This document shows positions 1 through 7,056 of a DNA stretch of 7,479 nucleotides, piece after piece (positions within the stretch are counted from its first letter, which is position 1; every line of letters begins with the position of its first letter). The translations under genes were made by a program, and so were the position numbers. The stretch is taken from assembly GCA_023381535.1 (NCBI GenBank), contig JAMCSN010000083.1:1-7479 (forward strand), in the 5' to 3' direction. The notes under the pieces are model-generated. The model made no database searches. It was not told the origin of the DNA and worked only from the letters and a program-made list of their open reading frames with translations. This stretch comes from Bacteroidota bacterium. GTDB taxonomy: Bacteria; Bacteroidota; Ignavibacteria; Ignavibacteriales; Melioribacteraceae.

Positions 1-1083
1 ACCGCAGCGCTCAAAACCATCAATGAAAAAATAAATCTTACAGAAGAAATAAAATCCAATCTGGAATCTTCTCTTTCGACCATTATCAATCAGCTGGCGG
101 AGAAAGAGAAACTACATACTGAGTTTATTGCCAAGCGCGAATCTCTGATTGAAGAAATCCGCTCCAAACAGAAAGAATACGACGAGTTCGAAAACAGATA
201 TACATTTGCCAAAGAGAACATAGACAAGTTGGAAGCCGAGAACAAAGAACTTGCCGATAGACGCAACCGGTTATATGAAGATGTAAGCAAGTTTGAATCC
301 GTGAGAGCCGAGATAGACGAAAAAATTCTTCAGCTTAAAAACGACGAAGAAAAAATTACGGAAGAGTTGGCAAGGAAAAGAAGCAGTCTAGATGAGCTTG
401 AAAAAAGAAAAATTGAAGTCGAAGAAAATCATCTGAAAGTTGAAAACGATTTTTCCCGGGTGATCAACAAGTTCACCGAAGAATTTAGCGCGGCAAAAGA
501 AAAGCTTAATTCTCTCCGCCAGGAAATTATCGAAAAAGAGAAGGAGCTCAACAGCAAAGAAAAAATACTTCTTGAAAAAACGAGTCAGGTTGCCGAATAC
601 GGCGGATTAACGAAAGTGCTTCACAAAGAACGTACGACAATCGAGCAGATGATCGGAAATCTGAAAGAGGAAAAGGATGAGTTGTCAAAAGAAGTGTTGG
701 AACTGAAAGATGATGCGGGTAAAACCAAAATTTATCTGCAGCAGCTTCAATCCGAATCGTCCTTGCTAGAAATAAAAAAAGAATCGCTCGAAAAAGAAAT
801 CCGCCAGCTTATCAATCAGACTAATGATAATTACTCGGTGCTCAGCGAGCGGAAACAGAAACTTACCGCCGAGATCGGCGATAACAGTCGCGCGCTTTCC
901 GACTTAAAGAATAATGTTTCGTCACTCAAAGAAGAATTGCGGTCATTAAAAATCGAAAAAGCCAACACCGAAACGCAAAAAGAAGAATTCACATCGAAAA
1001 TATCCGAACTTATTGCAATGGAAAAGAGTTTAAAGTTCAAGATAGCTCAACACGAAAAAAAATTGAACAAAGCTGATAAATAA
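1..1083 (+). CDS. Long coiled-coil protein of unknown function (5' partial)
   Basis: The frame is open from the first base of the window to the TAA at 1081-1083, so 360 residues of the C-terminal part are visible and the start lies upstream. An internal TTG at 229 could be taken as a start, but the same heptad-like sequence continues unbroken before it, so I treat the gene as partial. The visible protein is extremely rich in Glu, Lys, Leu, Ser and Ile and contains no proline, cysteine or tryptophan. That composition, with repeated hydrophobic/charged heptads, indicates a near-continuous coiled coil. A possible break or hinge is the 'EYGGLTK' stretch at about visible residues 199-205. There is no recognisable catalytic domain, signal or membrane segment in this part. 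It resembles structural or SMC-like rods only in composition, and I assign no function. It lies 120 bp upstream of the SGNH gene and may be an unrelated transcription unit. Confidence 0.85.
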   Translation, partial: TAALKTINEKINLTEEIKSNLESSLSTIINQLAEKEKLHTEFIAKRESLIEEIRSKQKEYDEFENRYTFAKENIDKLEAENKELADRRNRLYEDVSKFESVRAEIDEKILQLKNDEEKITEELARKRSSLDELEKRKIEVEENHLKVENDFSRVINKFTEEFSAAKEKLNSLRQEIIEKEKELNSKEKILLEKTSQVAEYGGLTKVLHKERTTIEQMIGNLKEEKDELSKEVLELKDDAGKTKIYLQQLQSESSLLEIKKESLEKEIRQLINQTNDNYSVLSERKQKLTAEIGDNSRALSDLKNNVSSLKEELRSLKIEKANTETQKEEFTSKISELIAMEKSLKFKIAQHEKKLNKADK

Positions 1084-1191
1084 GTTTAGACGCAGCACCT
1101 TTTTGCTTCATCAAATAAAAGACACTACTTATTTACAGCGAAGTTTTTATTTACAATTGTCAGCTAATAAAATGTTGATGAATCATTCCGC

Positions 1192-1198
1192 GAAAGGG
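1192..1198 (+). promoter_or_regulatory. Ribosome binding site of the secreted SGNH hydrolase
   Basis: GAAAGGG lies five bases before the ATG at 1204. It supports that start, which also begins directly with a good Sec signal peptide. Confidence 0.6.
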
Positions 1199-1203
1199 AA
1201 ATT

Positions 1204-1908
1204 ATGAAAAAGTATGCCTTGCCGATTTCCGTAATGCTTTTTCTTCTAACCGTTGCTCAATTATCCGCACAGCAAAAGATTGACAGTCTCAAGTATAAAT
1301 CGAATCCGGTTTACGCCATTCAAATAGCGATGTACGATATTTACCAGACCAAACAAGCAAACATTGTTATGCTCGGCAATTCTCTTACTCACGGTGCTGC
1401 GTGGAATGAATTGCTCGGACGCACTGACGTGGTTGAGCGCGGCATACCCAGCGACATACTTCAAGGTTATGCCGCAAGAATGAATTACATTTATAAACTT
1501 CATCCTAAAATTGTTTTTATAATGGGCGGGTTGAACGACATCTATAATTGGATTCCGGTTGAGGAAACATTTTCCACGTACGTGAAAATCATAGAGGGTT
1601 TGCGCGCAAGAAACATCATACCGGTGATTCAATCAACAACCTACGCCGCAAAATTCTACGGAAAAGAATTTGGTCTCACGGCAGAATCTAATTTCGGGAG
1701 GAATAGAGAGATTGATAAGCTGAACAAACTTTTGGCAGACTACGCAAAGCGTAACAACATAGATTGGATTAATCTCATTCCACATATTTCTACTCCGGAT
1801 GGATATTTAAAATCGGAATTAACAATAGACGGAATACATTTCAGAGCTGCTGCTTACAAAATATGGGCTGCGGAAGTTGAGAAGGTTTTGGCAAAACACA
1901 ATTTGTAA
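1204..1908 (+). CDS. Secreted SGNH/GDSL-family hydrolase (esterase-like)
   Basis: This 234-residue protein has a typical Sec signal: MKK, a hydrophobic core over residues 5-20, and a probable signal peptidase I cut after Ala22 (LSA|QQ). There is no lipobox cysteine. The mature domain of about 210 residues carries the SGNH blocks in order. Block I is MLGNSLTHG with nucleophile Ser60, block II is ERGIPSD with Gly80, block III is GGLND with Asn111, and block V is DGIHF with Asp209 and His212. The GDS motif reads GNS, a variant I recall as common in Bacteroidota GDSL_2 proteins, so it does not imply inactivity. Family members are carbohydrate O-acetyl or acyl esterases, lipases or acyltransferases; the substrate cannot be read here. 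It precedes the acylation cassette by 83 bp on the same strand, so it may remove or remodel the acyl groups that the cassette adds. That link is inference from position. Confidence 0.9.
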   Translation: MKKYALPISVMLFLLTVAQLSAQQKIDSLKYKSNPVYAIQIAMYDIYQTKQANIVMLGNSLTHGAAWNELLGRTDVVERGIPSDILQGYAARMNYIYKLHPKIVFIMGGLNDIYNWIPVEETFSTYVKIIEGLRARNIIPVIQSTTYAAKFYGKEFGLTAESNFGRNREIDKLNKLLADYAKRNNIDWINLIPHISTPDGYLKSELTIDGIHFRAAAYKIWAAEVEKVLAKHNL

Positions 1909-1975
1909 TTTAGCTTGCAAAGTTTATTATTTGCATAAATTATAACCGGTCTAGAATTATTTTTTTGGAAAAATT

Positions 1976-1981
1976 GAAAGG
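1976..1981 (+). promoter_or_regulatory. Ribosome binding site that selects the ATG at 1992
   Basis: GAAAGG ends ten bases before the ATG at 1992. An in-frame TTG at 1965 would extend the protein by nine polar residues, but it has only a T-rich stretch upstream. The ATG is therefore preferred. Confidence 0.5.
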
Positions 1982-1991
1982 TCAAGTAAAG

Positions 1992-3416
1992 ATGGACAAT
2001 CAAAATAAAATTAAACAGCCGCTTTGGATATTGATAATTACGATTGCAATCCTCTACGTTACTTCGTTTGCAACCATTAATTACTCGCTCGCGGGTATAA
2101 GTCTTACAACAGTCGATCTATTTTCTGACATAAAGAATCAACCGCAGGATAATGCGCCGATGAATTTGCTGCCGCGCAAAGTTAATACCGATCATTCACA
2201 TAGAAATGTTTTGCAGGCGTCGTTCGGTTTGCCCGATTTAGGAATTCTTGAAAACAAAATTTCGAAATCGGAAAAAGAAATAACGGAGAATAATACTATC
2301 TACGTTACGGTCCAGGGAAGAAAAACTCCAATCACCGGAAACACAAAACAGTTGAGTTATTTTTTTGATGCATTGAAGAATGCAAAATCTAAAATTGTGC
2401 GCGTGGCTCATTACGGCGATTCCGCAATCGAAGGCGACTTGATTACGTCCGACATACGCGAGACGCTTCAAAATAAATTCGGCGGAAACGGAGTCGGCTG
2501 GCTGGGTATCGTATCGCAAGATATTATGTTTAGAATGACAACAAAGCATACATTTTCAAGCAACTGGGAATCTGCCGCATTGTACACAAACAATCCCAAG
2601 GGTCTTCCACTGGGAATAAGCGGCGAGGTAAATGTTCCGAAAGGAAACGCTTGGGTGCAGTATCAAACAACAACCGCACGATACTACCTGCGTGATTTCA
2701 GTCTTGTAAGATTGTTTTATTCAAATGCAAAAAGTTCTCAAATATTTTACTCCTTCGACGGCGGCGCAAAACAATCCGCAACATTAAAACCCGGAACGGA
2801 TATTCAAGAATTAGTTTTGAAACCTTCCGGCAGAGCAAAAACAGTTAAGATAGAATTTCCGACTGCGGACCAAGCGTACTTCTACGGCGCTAGTTTGGAA
2901 AACGGTCCCGGCGTTTATGTTGATAACTTACCGTTACGCGGCAACACGGGCGCCGATCTCGGTTCACTAAAACCGGAAGTGCTGAAACAATTTGCGAAAT
3001 ATCTCGATTACAAATTGATCATATTGGAATTCGGTTTGAACATTGCGGGCACACGTCAATCCGATTACTCATGGTACGAAAGAGAAATGGTAAAGGTGAT
3101 CAACAATTTGAAATCTGCTTTTCCCAATACAAGTTTTCTTATGATCTCGGTGCATGACAAAGCGATGAAGAAAGGTTCCAGCTTTGTAACCGACCCGACG
3201 ATTCTTACTCTACTTCAAGCGCAAAAAAGTATTGCTCAGAAGGCAAACGTCGCTATCTGGAGTTTGTTCGATGCTATGGGCGGAGAAAATTCGATGCCGC
3301 AATGGGTAAATGCTAATCCTCCGCTGGCATTCAGAGATTACATTCACTTTAACGATCAGGGCGCAAAGAAAGTTGCCGATCTTCTGACGGATGCATTGCT
3401 GTCCATATACCGTTAA
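1992..3416 (+). CDS. Membrane-anchored SGNH-fold acyltransferase/esterase with inserted beta-rich module
   Basis: The protein has 474 residues from the ATG chosen by its ribosome binding site. Residues 1-9 are polar with two lysines, and 10-28 form one hydrophobic segment, a signal anchor. A low-complexity linker runs to about 130. The SGNH core starts at about 134 with VRVAHYGDSAIEGD (Ser144 nucleophile). A beta-rich stretch of about 115 residues (roughly 186-300) follows, like a carbohydrate-binding jelly roll. The core then resumes with GPGVYVDNLPLRGNTGA (block II, Gly317 or Gly320), EFGLN (block III, Gly348/Asn350) and RDYIHFND (block V, Asp449/His452). All catalytic residues are present. 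Known relatives with a module inserted after block I include peptidoglycan O-acetylesterase Ape1. Anchored SGNH partners of MBOATs include DltD and AlgJ/AlgX. Because an MBOAT and a carrier are encoded downstream, I infer the terminal O-acyltransferase of the cassette, with an esterase as the alternative. The ligase start follows 22 bp later. Confidence 0.87.
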   Translation: MDNQNKIKQPLWILIITIAILYVTSFATINYSLAGISLTTVDLFSDIKNQPQDNAPMNLLPRKVNTDHSHRNVLQASFGLPDLGILENKISKSEKEITENNTIYVTVQGRKTPITGNTKQLSYFFDALKNAKSKIVRVAHYGDSAIEGDLITSDIRETLQNKFGGNGVGWLGIVSQDIMFRMTTKHTFSSNWESAALYTNNPKGLPLGISGEVNVPKGNAWVQYQTTTARYYLRDFSLVRLFYSNAKSSQIFYSFDGGAKQSATLKPGTDIQELVLKPSGRAKTVKIEFPTADQAYFYGASLENGPGVYVDNLPLRGNTGADLGSLKPEVLKQFAKYLDYKLIILEFGLNIAGTRQSDYSWYEREMVKVINNLKSAFPNTSFLMISVHDKAMKKGSSFVTDPTILTLLQAQKSIAQKANVAIWSLFDAMGGENSMPQWVNANPPLAFRDYIHFNDQGAKKVADLLTDALLSIYR

Positions 3417-3438
3417 TTCAAAAAAGAGAAAAATAAAA

Positions 3439-5166
3439 ATGAACGATATCTACGCAGACAAATCAAAAACTCTTTGGGAACGATGGCAGAATAACGCAAA
3501 GAGAAATCCCGACCGTGATGCAATTGTTCATTGGGTTGCCGGAGAGGAACCGTTCCGATGGACTTACAAGAATTTAACTGAGACTGCAAAAAAGTTTTCC
3601 GTTAGAATTGCCGAAGCCGGAGTAAAACCGGGCGACGTGTGTGCAATCATAATCCGGCATAACAGTTTTTTCTATCCGCTCTATCTCGGAATATCGAGAG
3701 CTGCTGCGCTGCCGGCGGTGCTCGCGTTTCCGAATCCAAGATTGCATCCGGATAAATTCCGTCAAGGATTGGAAGGAATGGCGCAGCGTTCAGGTCTCGA
3801 TTATATTCTTACGGAAAAAGAACTCGAACCGATGATCAGACCGCTTGTTGAAAAACCGGGCAGCACTATTAAAGCAGTTTTCTTTCCGCTTGAGTGGGAT
3901 ATCACTTCGGAAATCAATCCGAAGAAAGATGCGGAGATTGAACAAATCTCAAAATCGGTAAAAGAAACCGAACCGATGCTGCTTCAGCATTCATCAGGCA
4001 CAACAGGTTTGCAGAAACCGGTTGTGTTGTCTCACCGCGCAATTCTGAATCACGTTACTCATCTAGGGCAAGCTTTTAGATTAACTGAGAAAGACAAAGT
4101 TGCAACGTGGCTGCCGCTTTATCATGATTTCGGATTGATCGCATGTTTCCATATTCCGTTGGCATGCGGCATCACAACTGTTCAGATCGATCCGTTTCAA
4201 TGGGTGCTGGCGCCGATTCTTCTGCTGGAAGTAATATCAAAAGAGAAAGCAACGATGACTTGTCTTCCCAACTTTGCATATAATGTTCTAGCCGAAAAAA
4301 TTGATGATGAAGAGTTGGAAGGAATCTCGCTTGAAAGTTTAAGATTGACCGTGAACGCTGCCGAACCGATCCGTCATGATAGCCACGAAAAATTTGCCAA
4401 GCGATTTAAAAAGTACGGTTTGAATCCTTTGGCTCTAAGCGGAATGTACGGAATGGCAGAAGTAACTCTCGGTTTAACACTTACGGAACCTGACAAACCG
4501 ATTTCGGAATTGCAAGTTGATCGGAATGAACTTTCACACGGAGTAATGAAACCGGCAGATAAGAATTCTATTGTGCGCGTCTGCGTTTCTTCAGGAAAAC
4601 CTATTGGCGGCTGCGAAGCTCGTATAGTTGATGAACACAGAAAAGATGTTCCCGATGGACTTGTTGGAGAAGTTGCCGTTAAATCCGTCTCAATGTTCGA
4701 CGGCTACAGAAACTACCCCGAAAAAACTGCCGAGGTCGTTGAGAACGGCTGGTACTATTCCGGAGATTACGGTTTCAAATGGAAAGATGAATACTATATC
4801 ATCGGCAGAAAAAAAGATATTATAATTGTTGCCGGAAAAAATATTTATCCCGAAGACATTGAAGACGTTGTTAACCAGGTGAAAGATGTTGATGCGGGAA
4901 GGGTCATTGCATTCGGCGAAGAAGATCCCAATATGGGAACAGAGCAGGTCAGCGTTGTTGCCGAAACAAAACTTACAACCGGAGAAGACAAAAAAAGAAT
5001 CCGGCTCGACATATTAAAAGCCGGGATGAGTATAGACATGAATATTCATAAAGTGTATCTTGTGCCGCCGCGATGGCTGATAAAAAGTTCATCCGGCAAA
5101 CCGAGCAGAAAAGCAAACAAAGAAAGATTAACCGAGGGAACCGATCCACAAGTTTGGAGCAGATAA
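3439..5166 (+). CDS. Fatty acyl-AMP ligase-like adenylate-forming enzyme
   Basis: This 575-residue cytosolic protein belongs to the ANL superfamily (AMP-binding). The start is ATG 3439; an ATG at 3391 lies inside the previous gene and adds a non-homologous leader. Motifs in order: phosphate-binding loop SSGTTGLQK (185-193), WLPLYHDFGLI (224-234), NAAEPIRHD (306-314), GMYGMAE (335-341), YSGD (440-443), GRKKD (456-460), GKNIYPEDIE (466-475) and the C-terminal SSGK with catalytic Lys554. LPLYHD-GLI, N-AEP-R and G-N-YP-DIE are hallmarks, from memory, of fatty acyl-AMP ligases rather than of DltA or common acyl-CoA synthetases. Such enzymes make acyl-AMP and pass the acyl group to a carrier protein's phosphopantetheine. 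The carrier gene begins on the stop codon of this one, so the two are translationally coupled and very probably partners. The chain length or type of acid is not readable, and acyl-CoA formation cannot be excluded. Confidence 0.88.
   Translation: MNDIYADKSKTLWERWQNNAKRNPDRDAIVHWVAGEEPFRWTYKNLTETAKKFSVRIAEAGVKPGDVCAIIIRHNSFFYPLYLGISRAAALPAVLAFPNPRLHPDKFRQGLEGMAQRSGLDYILTEKELEPMIRPLVEKPGSTIKAVFFPLEWDITSEINPKKDAEIEQISKSVKETEPMLLQHSSGTTGLQKPVVLSHRAILNHVTHLGQAFRLTEKDKVATWLPLYHDFGLIACFHIPLACGITTVQIDPFQWVLAPILLLEVISKEKATMTCLPNFAYNVLAEKIDDEELEGISLESLRLTVNAAEPIRHDSHEKFAKRFKKYGLNPLALSGMYGMAEVTLGLTLTEPDKPISELQVDRNELSHGVMKPADKNSIVRVCVSSGKPIGGCEARIVDEHRKDVPDGLVGEVAVKSVSMFDGYRNYPEKTAEVVENGWYYSGDYGFKWKDEYYIIGRKKDIIIVAGKNIYPEDIEDVVNQVKDVDAGRVIAFGEEDPNMGTEQVSVVAETKLTTGEDKKRIRLDILKAGMSIDMNIHKVYLVPPRWLIKSSSGKPSRKANKERLTEGTDPQVWSR
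5156..5159 (+). promoter_or_regulatory. Ribosome binding site of the acyl carrier protein, inside the ligase gene
   Basis: GGAG lies six bases before the ATG at 5166 and within the last codons of the ligase. It supports the short 77-residue carrier over a longer in-frame start at 5073. Confidence 0.65.
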
Positions 5167-5399
5167 TGATCTCATCTGAATTAAAACAAGTAATTTTAAA
5201 AGAATTGGACCTCGACGATTTCGACATGACCGACGAAACGATAGCGCCGCAAGTGCCGGGGTGGGATTCTTTGAATCATGTTAACATCATACTTGCTGTT
5301 GAACATCACTTTAAGGTAAAATTCAAAAGCTATGAAGTGCTGCGCTTGAAAAACGTAGGCGATCTTCAGAAGCTGGTTGATTCAAAACTCGGCAAGTAA
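5166..5399 (+). CDS. Acyl carrier protein (phosphopantetheine-binding)
   Basis: This 77-residue acidic protein starts at the ATG overlapping the ligase stop (TAATG, one shared base). The phosphopantetheine attachment site is VPGWDSLNHV, with Ser35 (codon 5268-5270) at the start of the second helix, as in ACPs and DltC. Helix 1 spans about residues 2-15 and the hydrophobic helix 2 follows Ser35 (HVNIILAVEHHF). The length is normal for a free-standing carrier. A phosphopantetheinyl transferase must act in trans, as none is present here. The overlap with the ligase and the MBOAT downstream suggest that it is charged by the ligase and docks on the cytoplasmic face of the MBOAT to donate its acyl thioester. 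This parallels DltC and DltB and is inference. It is probably not the housekeeping fatty-acid-synthesis AcpP, because it lacks that context and the usual ADSLDTVE-type motif. Confidence 0.92.
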   Translation: MISSELKQVILKELDLDDFDMTDETIAPQVPGWDSLNHVNIILAVEHHFKVKFKSYEVLRLKNVGDLQKLVDSKLGK

Positions 5400-5435
5400 C
5401 ATAATGGCACACGGAGGAACGAGATTTTAACCGAT

Positions 5436-5470
5436 CCCCGCTTCGTCCCGCTGGGCTATATGAAGCGGGG
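5436..5470 (+). repeat. GC-rich hairpin in the ACP-MBOAT spacer
   Basis: CCCCGCTTC (5436-5444) pairs perfectly with GAAGCGGGG (5462-5470). A G-T and a T-A pair can extend the stem to 11 around a loop of about 13 nt. It is the most GC-rich spot in the window and sits in the only sizeable gap of the cassette (5400-5523). No T-run follows directly: the nearest pyrimidine-rich stretch is at about 5490-5500, so it is at best a weak terminator. It could instead be an mRNA-stability or processing element, or a mobile REP-like repeat. Confidence 0.65.
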
Positions 5471-5523
5471 CGGGCGTTTGATCTGTGTGCTATTTCTTTT
5501 AACCATTAACCGGACGATTGCCT

Positions 5524-7023
5524 ATGCCTTTCAACATCAGCATCGATAACGTGCTTTCGATATTAAAGTACAATCCAAGCGATCCGCTAATTTTCAGCAC
5601 AAGTCTTTTCCTAATTCTTTTTACTCTTTTCCTTCTCGTTTATAATCTGATGGGGAAAAACAAATCGGCGAAAATTTTTCTTCTCATTTTATTCTCGCTT
5701 TATTTTTATTACAAAGCCGCCGGATTTTATTTTATGATACTTGTCGTTTCGGCTATCGCAAATTTTCTTTTCGGCAAATGGATTGCCATTACGGAAAATT
5801 TTACGAAGAAGCGTCTTGTGCTCATACTTGCGCTAATCGTAAATCTTGGACTACTCGGATATTTCAAGTACACTAATTTTATTATTCAAATCATTAACGG
5901 AATCGGTACCGCACAGCTTGACCCGTTGACAATATTTCTACCTATCGGAATTTCGTTTTACACTTTTAAGTCGCTCAATTATGTTTTCGATGTTTATTTC
6001 GATACGCTGAAGCCGACCCGCAGCTTGAGGGATTTTTGTTTGTTCGTCTTTTTCTTTCCCAACATATTAGCCGGACCGATAGACCGCGCTTCGGAATTTC
6101 TTCCGCAGATAGATCGGGAGCCGTTTCTTTCAAAAGAAGATTTGGGAAAAGCATTATTCCTCATCATTGCCGGACTGCTGAAAAAAGTTGTGATTGCAGA
6201 TTACATCAGCATAAACTTTGTAGATCGTATTTTCGATTACCCGTTACGTTATACCGGCATAGAAAATCTTCTGGCAATATACGGCTACGCTTTGCAAATC
6301 TATTGCGATTTCTCCGGTTACTCGGATATGGCAATTGGTATTGCGCTGCTGCTCGGTTTCCGGTTGATGGATAATTTTAATTCGCCGTTTAAAGCTACAA
6401 GCATTGCAGATTTCTGGCGGCGGTGGCACATTTCACTTTCCACATGGCTGAGAGATTATCTGTTCAAGCCGATCCAGCTTTCGTTGAGAAACTTGAGAAT
6501 GTTTGCCAACATAATTGCCGTGGTGGTAACATTTTTTATTTGCGGTCTATGGCACGGCGCCGGATGGAATTTTATCCTGTGGGGCGCGATCCACGGATTC
6601 ATGATGGGATTTGCGCTGCTGATCGCAAAACCGAAAACAAAACTTTACAACATGCTCGGAATCAGCAACACAAAGTTTTTAAAATTCTTTCAGGTAATTA
6701 TAACGTTTCATCTGGTTGCAGTTTCATTTCTGGTTTTCAGGGCGCCAAATCTTCAGACGGTGTCGGAAATCTTTTCGCAAATATTTGGTTTCTTCCACAA
6801 AGAAGTCTTCATACAATTTGTTGAACGTCTGCCTATAATTTTTGTTTTGATCGTGCTGGGATACATTTTCCACTTTTTGCCGGTAAAGATAGAACAGCGT
6901 GTGCAGAAAATGCTTTCTGATATGCCGCTTGTAGGAAAAGCAGTTCTGCTGGCGTTGGCAATTTGGATAGCCGTTCAATTCAAGTCGGCAGATATACAGC
7001 CGTTTATCTATTTCCAGTTTTGA
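5524..7023 (+). CDS. MBOAT-family O-acyltransferase (AlgI/DltB type) with C-terminal acyl-shuttle motif
   Basis: This 499-residue polytopic membrane protein has about 11-13 hydrophobic segments. ATG 5524 is preferred over the TTG at 5518; a weak GGA lies nine bases before it, and an in-frame stop at 5500-5502 excludes earlier starts. Family landmarks are LPIGISFYTFKSLNYVFDVY (about 139-158), FPNILAGPIDR (178-188), YCDFSGYSDMAIG (260-272), FWRRWHISLSTWLRDYLF (297-314, His302) and ICGLWHGAGW (339-348) with the conserved catalytic His344. The length matches AlgI and DltB. The protein ends in FIYFQF (494-499), the C-terminal hexapeptide proposed to carry an acyl group on its tyrosine outside the membrane. 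MBOATs of this branch transfer acyl groups from a cytoplasmic thioester toward an extracytoplasmic glycan. With the ligase and carrier upstream, the donor here is probably acyl-ACP and the partner transferase the anchored SGNH protein. The acceptor polymer is unknown, so alg or dlt names would be unjustified. Confidence 0.93.
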   Translation: MPFNISIDNVLSILKYNPSDPLIFSTSLFLILFTLFLLVYNLMGKNKSAKIFLLILFSLYFYYKAAGFYFMILVVSAIANFLFGKWIAITENFTKKRLVLILALIVNLGLLGYFKYTNFIIQIINGIGTAQLDPLTIFLPIGISFYTFKSLNYVFDVYFDTLKPTRSLRDFCLFVFFFPNILAGPIDRASEFLPQIDREPFLSKEDLGKALFLIIAGLLKKVVIADYISINFVDRIFDYPLRYTGIENLLAIYGYALQIYCDFSGYSDMAIGIALLLGFRLMDNFNSPFKATSIADFWRRWHISLSTWLRDYLFKPIQLSLRNLRMFANIIAVVVTFFICGLWHGAGWNFILWGAIHGFMMGFALLIAKPKTKLYNMLGISNTKFLKFFQVIITFHLVAVSFLVFRAPNLQTVSEIFSQIFGFFHKEVFIQFVERLPIIFVLIVLGYIFHFLPVKIEQRVQKMLSDMPLVGKAVLLALAIWIAVQFKSADIQPFIYFQF

Positions 7024-7056
7024 TAAACAAATAAGCGATATAGATTTTTTTCTTAA

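Noticed and set aside
1084..1203. Searched the gap before the secreted SGNH gene for a promoter or terminator
   Set aside because: TTTACA at 1150-1155 has no acceptable -10 at normal spacing, and no stable stem followed by a T-run is visible.
1915..1943. Possible sigma70-like promoter (TTGCAA, 17 bp, AATTAT) upstream of the anchored SGNH gene, overlapping a 6-bp inverted repeat TGCAAA/TTTGCA (1916-1921 and 1930-1935)
   Set aside because: The -10 match is weak, the phylum may use a different consensus, and in such AT-rich sequence both signals occur easily by chance.
5073..5165. Longer N-terminus for the ACP from an upstream in-frame ATG
   Set aside because: The extra 31 residues are basic, unlike carrier proteins, and overlap the ligase end; the ATG at 5166 has a good ribosome binding site.
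5404..5430. Eight-codon open frame (MAHGGTRF) with a GGAGG inside it, just after the ACP
   Set aside because: It has no ribosome binding site of its own and no recognisable leader-peptide composition; the GGAGG is too far from the MBOAT start to serve it.
5436..5470. Calling the spacer hairpin an intrinsic terminator
   Set aside because: The stem is followed by CGGGCGTTTG rather than a T-run, and the same-strand MBOAT fits the upstream genes functionally.
1992..7023. Naming the genes dltD, dltA, dltC, dltB or algJ, algI
   Set aside because: Fold class and gene set match, but the ligase motifs are FAAL-like and the organism appears Gram-negative. The substrate and acceptor are not shown by the sequence, so those symbols would overstate the case.
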